This document shows positions 6,441 to 7,557 of a DNA stretch of 7,557 nt, piece after piece (the stretch's first letter is position 1; each line of letters opens with the position of its first letter). Source of the stretch: JANPJV01 sp031425695 (lineage in GTDB: Bacteria; Pseudomonadota; Gammaproteobacteria; Xanthomonadales; SZUA-5); contig JANPJV010000178.1 in NCBI GenBank assembly GCA_031425695.1, forward strand, positions 1-7,557, in the 5' to 3' direction. The translations under genes were made by a program, and so were the position numbers. The notes beneath the pieces are model-generated. The model worked only from the letters and a program-made list of their open reading frames with translations. It ran no database searches and was not told where the DNA came from.

Positions 6441-6519
6441 AGCGTCCGCGCATAGCGCAGACCCACCACCAAGAGCGCACTCCAGAGCTTTTGGTGGGTC
6501 TGCGCTGCGCGCGGACGCT
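6441..6519. repeat. BIME-like inverted pair of 26-nt units, element 3 (inside-out, variant core)
   Basis: Unit 6441-6466 (agcgt ... acccac) and unit 6494-6519 (gtgggt ... acgct) face each other; the arms 6441-6467 and 6493-6519 match at 25 of 27 positions. The length (26 nt) and the ends are those of elements 1 and 2, but the inner bases differ (gtctgcgc-tgc-gcgcggac, eight paired positions with one G-T wobble). The orientation of the pair is reversed relative to the others. Five T follow on the plus strand (6519-6523), giving a terminator-like look in a direction where no gene precedes. On the coding (minus) strand no T-tract follows. Confidence 0.7.
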
Positions 6520-6546
6520 TTTTCCCAAGGCCCGCAGAAGCCCTTA

Positions 6547-6572
6547 GCAGACCCGCCAAAAGCGCGCACTCC
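6547..6572. repeat. Partial direct repeat of element 3 next to the phaC stop
   Basis: The sequence gcagacccgcca ... gcgcactcc (6547-6572) closely repeats gcagacccacca ... gcgcactcc (6458-6484), with a few substitutions and a short gap. It covers the inner end of unit 6441-6466 plus part of the spacer after it. It ends eight bases from the phaC stop codon and looks like the remnant of a second copy. Confidence 0.5.
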
Positions 6573-6579
6573 AAGTGGT

Positions 6580-7557
6580 TTATCGCTTGCTCAACCACCC
6601 GTGGATCGTCGGCGCGACCTCGCGTTGGGCGCGGCCAGAGACGTAGATGCCGATGTGGCCGCCCTTGAACGCGAGCACGGTGTAGTCCTTGGTTCCGACC
6701 ACGTCCTTCAGCGGCATCGAGGCGCTCGGGGGAACGAGGTGATCTTGCTCGGCATAGATGTTCAGTACCGGCATGCGGATGTTTTTCAGATCGACTTCCT
6801 TGGACCCGATCTTGAGCCCGCCTTCGATCAGCTTGTTCCCCTGATAGAAGTCGCGGATGAATTCGCGGAAAGCCTGGCCGGCCTGGTCGGGTGAATCGAA
6901 GATCCACTTCTCCATGCGCAGGAAGTTTTCGAGCTCGTTCTTGTCGTCGAGGATGTCGACGAGGCCGATGTACTTCTGGTGATTCAGCCGGAAGGGCTTG
7001 AGCATCAGGTAGCAGAAGTTCATCAGGTCGCCCGGCACATTGCCGAGCGTGTCGACGAACTGGTCGACATCGATCCCCTGGGTCCAGTGCGAAAGCATGT
7101 TGTCCGGTGTGTGAAAATCCACCGGCGTGACCATGGTGATCAGGTTCTGCACCTTTTCGGGGTAGATCGCACTGAAGCACAGCGAGAACGCGCCGCCCTG
7201 GCAGATGCCGAGGATGTTGATCTTCGTGAGGCCATGCCGGCGCGCGACCTGGTCGACGCAGCGGCGGATATAGCCGTTGATGTAGTCGTCGAGCGAGGTG
7301 TAGCGATCGGCGGCGTCCGGGTAGCCCCAGTCGATCAGGTAGACATCCTCGCCGTGAGCGAGCAGGTTGCGCACCAGTGAACGGTCGGCCTGCAGATCGG
7401 TCATGAAGGGGCGATTCACCAGCGCGTAGACGATCAGGATCGGCACTTTCGCGGTCGGCTTCTGCTCACCGACGAAGTGATAGAGCTTGAGCTTGTCCTC
7501 GCGGTAGATCTCTTCCTTCGGCGTGGCGCCGTAGGTGACGTCATCGACCTCGCGCAA
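6580..7557 (-). CDS. phaC: Class III poly(3-hydroxyalkanoate) synthase subunit PhaC (N-terminus outside window)
   Basis: PhaC polymerises (R)-3-hydroxyacyl-CoA into polyhydroxyalkanoate at the granule surface. The 325 visible residues match class III synthases (about 355 aa) over their whole length, including Y-A-L-V-N-R-P-F-M-T-D (44-54), D-V-Y-L-I-D-W-G-Y-P-D (71-81), the lipase-like box G117-I-C119-Q-G121 with nucleophile Cys119, M-E-K-W-I-F-D-S-P-D-Q-A-G (215-227), Asp272 in Q-D-H-L-V-P-P, and His301 in G-G-H-I-G-I-Y-V-S-G. These three residues sit exactly 30 positions before Cys149/Asp302/His331 of the Allochromatium vinosum enzyme as I recall it, so about 30 N-terminal residues lie beyond 7557. 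The TTG at the window edge is therefore not the start. Class III enzymes need a PhaE partner, which is not in this window and would be expected upstream. The gene is intact as far as seen and ends with TAA. Confidence 0.95.
   Translation of the reverse strand: MREVDDVTYGATPKEEIYREDKLKLYHFVGEQKPTAKVPILIVYALVNRPFMTDLQADRSLVRNLLAHGEDVYLIDWGYPDAADRYTSLDDYINGYIRRCVDQVARRHGLTKINILGICQGGAFSLCFSAIYPEKVQNLITMVTPVDFHTPDNMLSHWTQGIDVDQFVDTLGNVPGDLMNFCYLMLKPFRLNHQKYIGLVDILDDKNELENFLRMEKWIFDSPDQAGQAFREFIRDFYQGNKLIEGGLKIGSKEVDLKNIRMPVLNIYAEQDHLVPPSASMPLKDVVGTKDYTVLAFKGGHIGIYVSGRAQREVAPTIHGWLSKR

Noticed and set aside
6494..6523. Hairpin plus TTTTT as a terminator
   Set aside because: The T-run follows on the plus strand, where no gene precedes within the window. 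For the minus-strand gene phaC the hairpin has no T-tract after it. It is better explained as part of the repeat family.
5567..6547. 326-aa plus-strand frame over mtgA
   Set aside because: It is antisense to the well-supported GT51 gene and reads through two palindromic elements.

Overview
This GC-rich window looks like a chromosomal segment from a gammaproteobacterium, most plausibly a member of Xanthomonadales/Lysobacterales. That placement is an inference. It rests on the base composition, the housekeeping genes, the G-x-W-[FY]-x-P-A-Q-x-G-H-G modules (which I associate with secreted proteins of that group) and the many small palindromic intergenic repeats.

Layout: positions 1-369 hold no convincing gene. 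This stretch starts with a rho-independent terminator of an upstream plus-strand gene, followed by a nested palindromic element (43-155) and a small REP-like palindrome (203-227). Positions 370-4692 (+) encode one very large exported protein of 1440 aa, built from a signal peptide, about thirteen ~50-residue kelch/DUF5122-like propeller repeats, a TolB/PD40-like propeller region and two tandem C-terminal modules, each with a Cys pair. The other three genes lie on the minus strand and, in transcription order, are: a class III polyhydroxyalkanoate synthase phaC (5' end outside the window, ends at 6580), the monofunctional peptidoglycan glycosyltransferase mtgA (6406-5669) and the 16S rRNA m3U1498 methyltransferase rsmE (5534-4803). 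rsmE converges on the large gene with a 110-bp gap.

The three minus-strand genes are functionally unrelated (carbon storage, cell wall, ribosome). They are separated by 173 and 134 bp, so they need not form a tight operon.

The most distinctive structure is in the gaps. Each of the three intergenic spacers from 4693 to 6579 carries an inverted pair of the same 26-nt unit, so there are six units. Every unit is itself a mini-palindrome with a 3-nt loop. Sequence differences between partner units are compensated inside the mini-hairpin, and the third pair is arranged inside-out relative to the first two. This is the pattern expected of a REP/BIME-type family mobilised as small units. I found no transposase, CRISPR array, RNA gene or defence system in the window.
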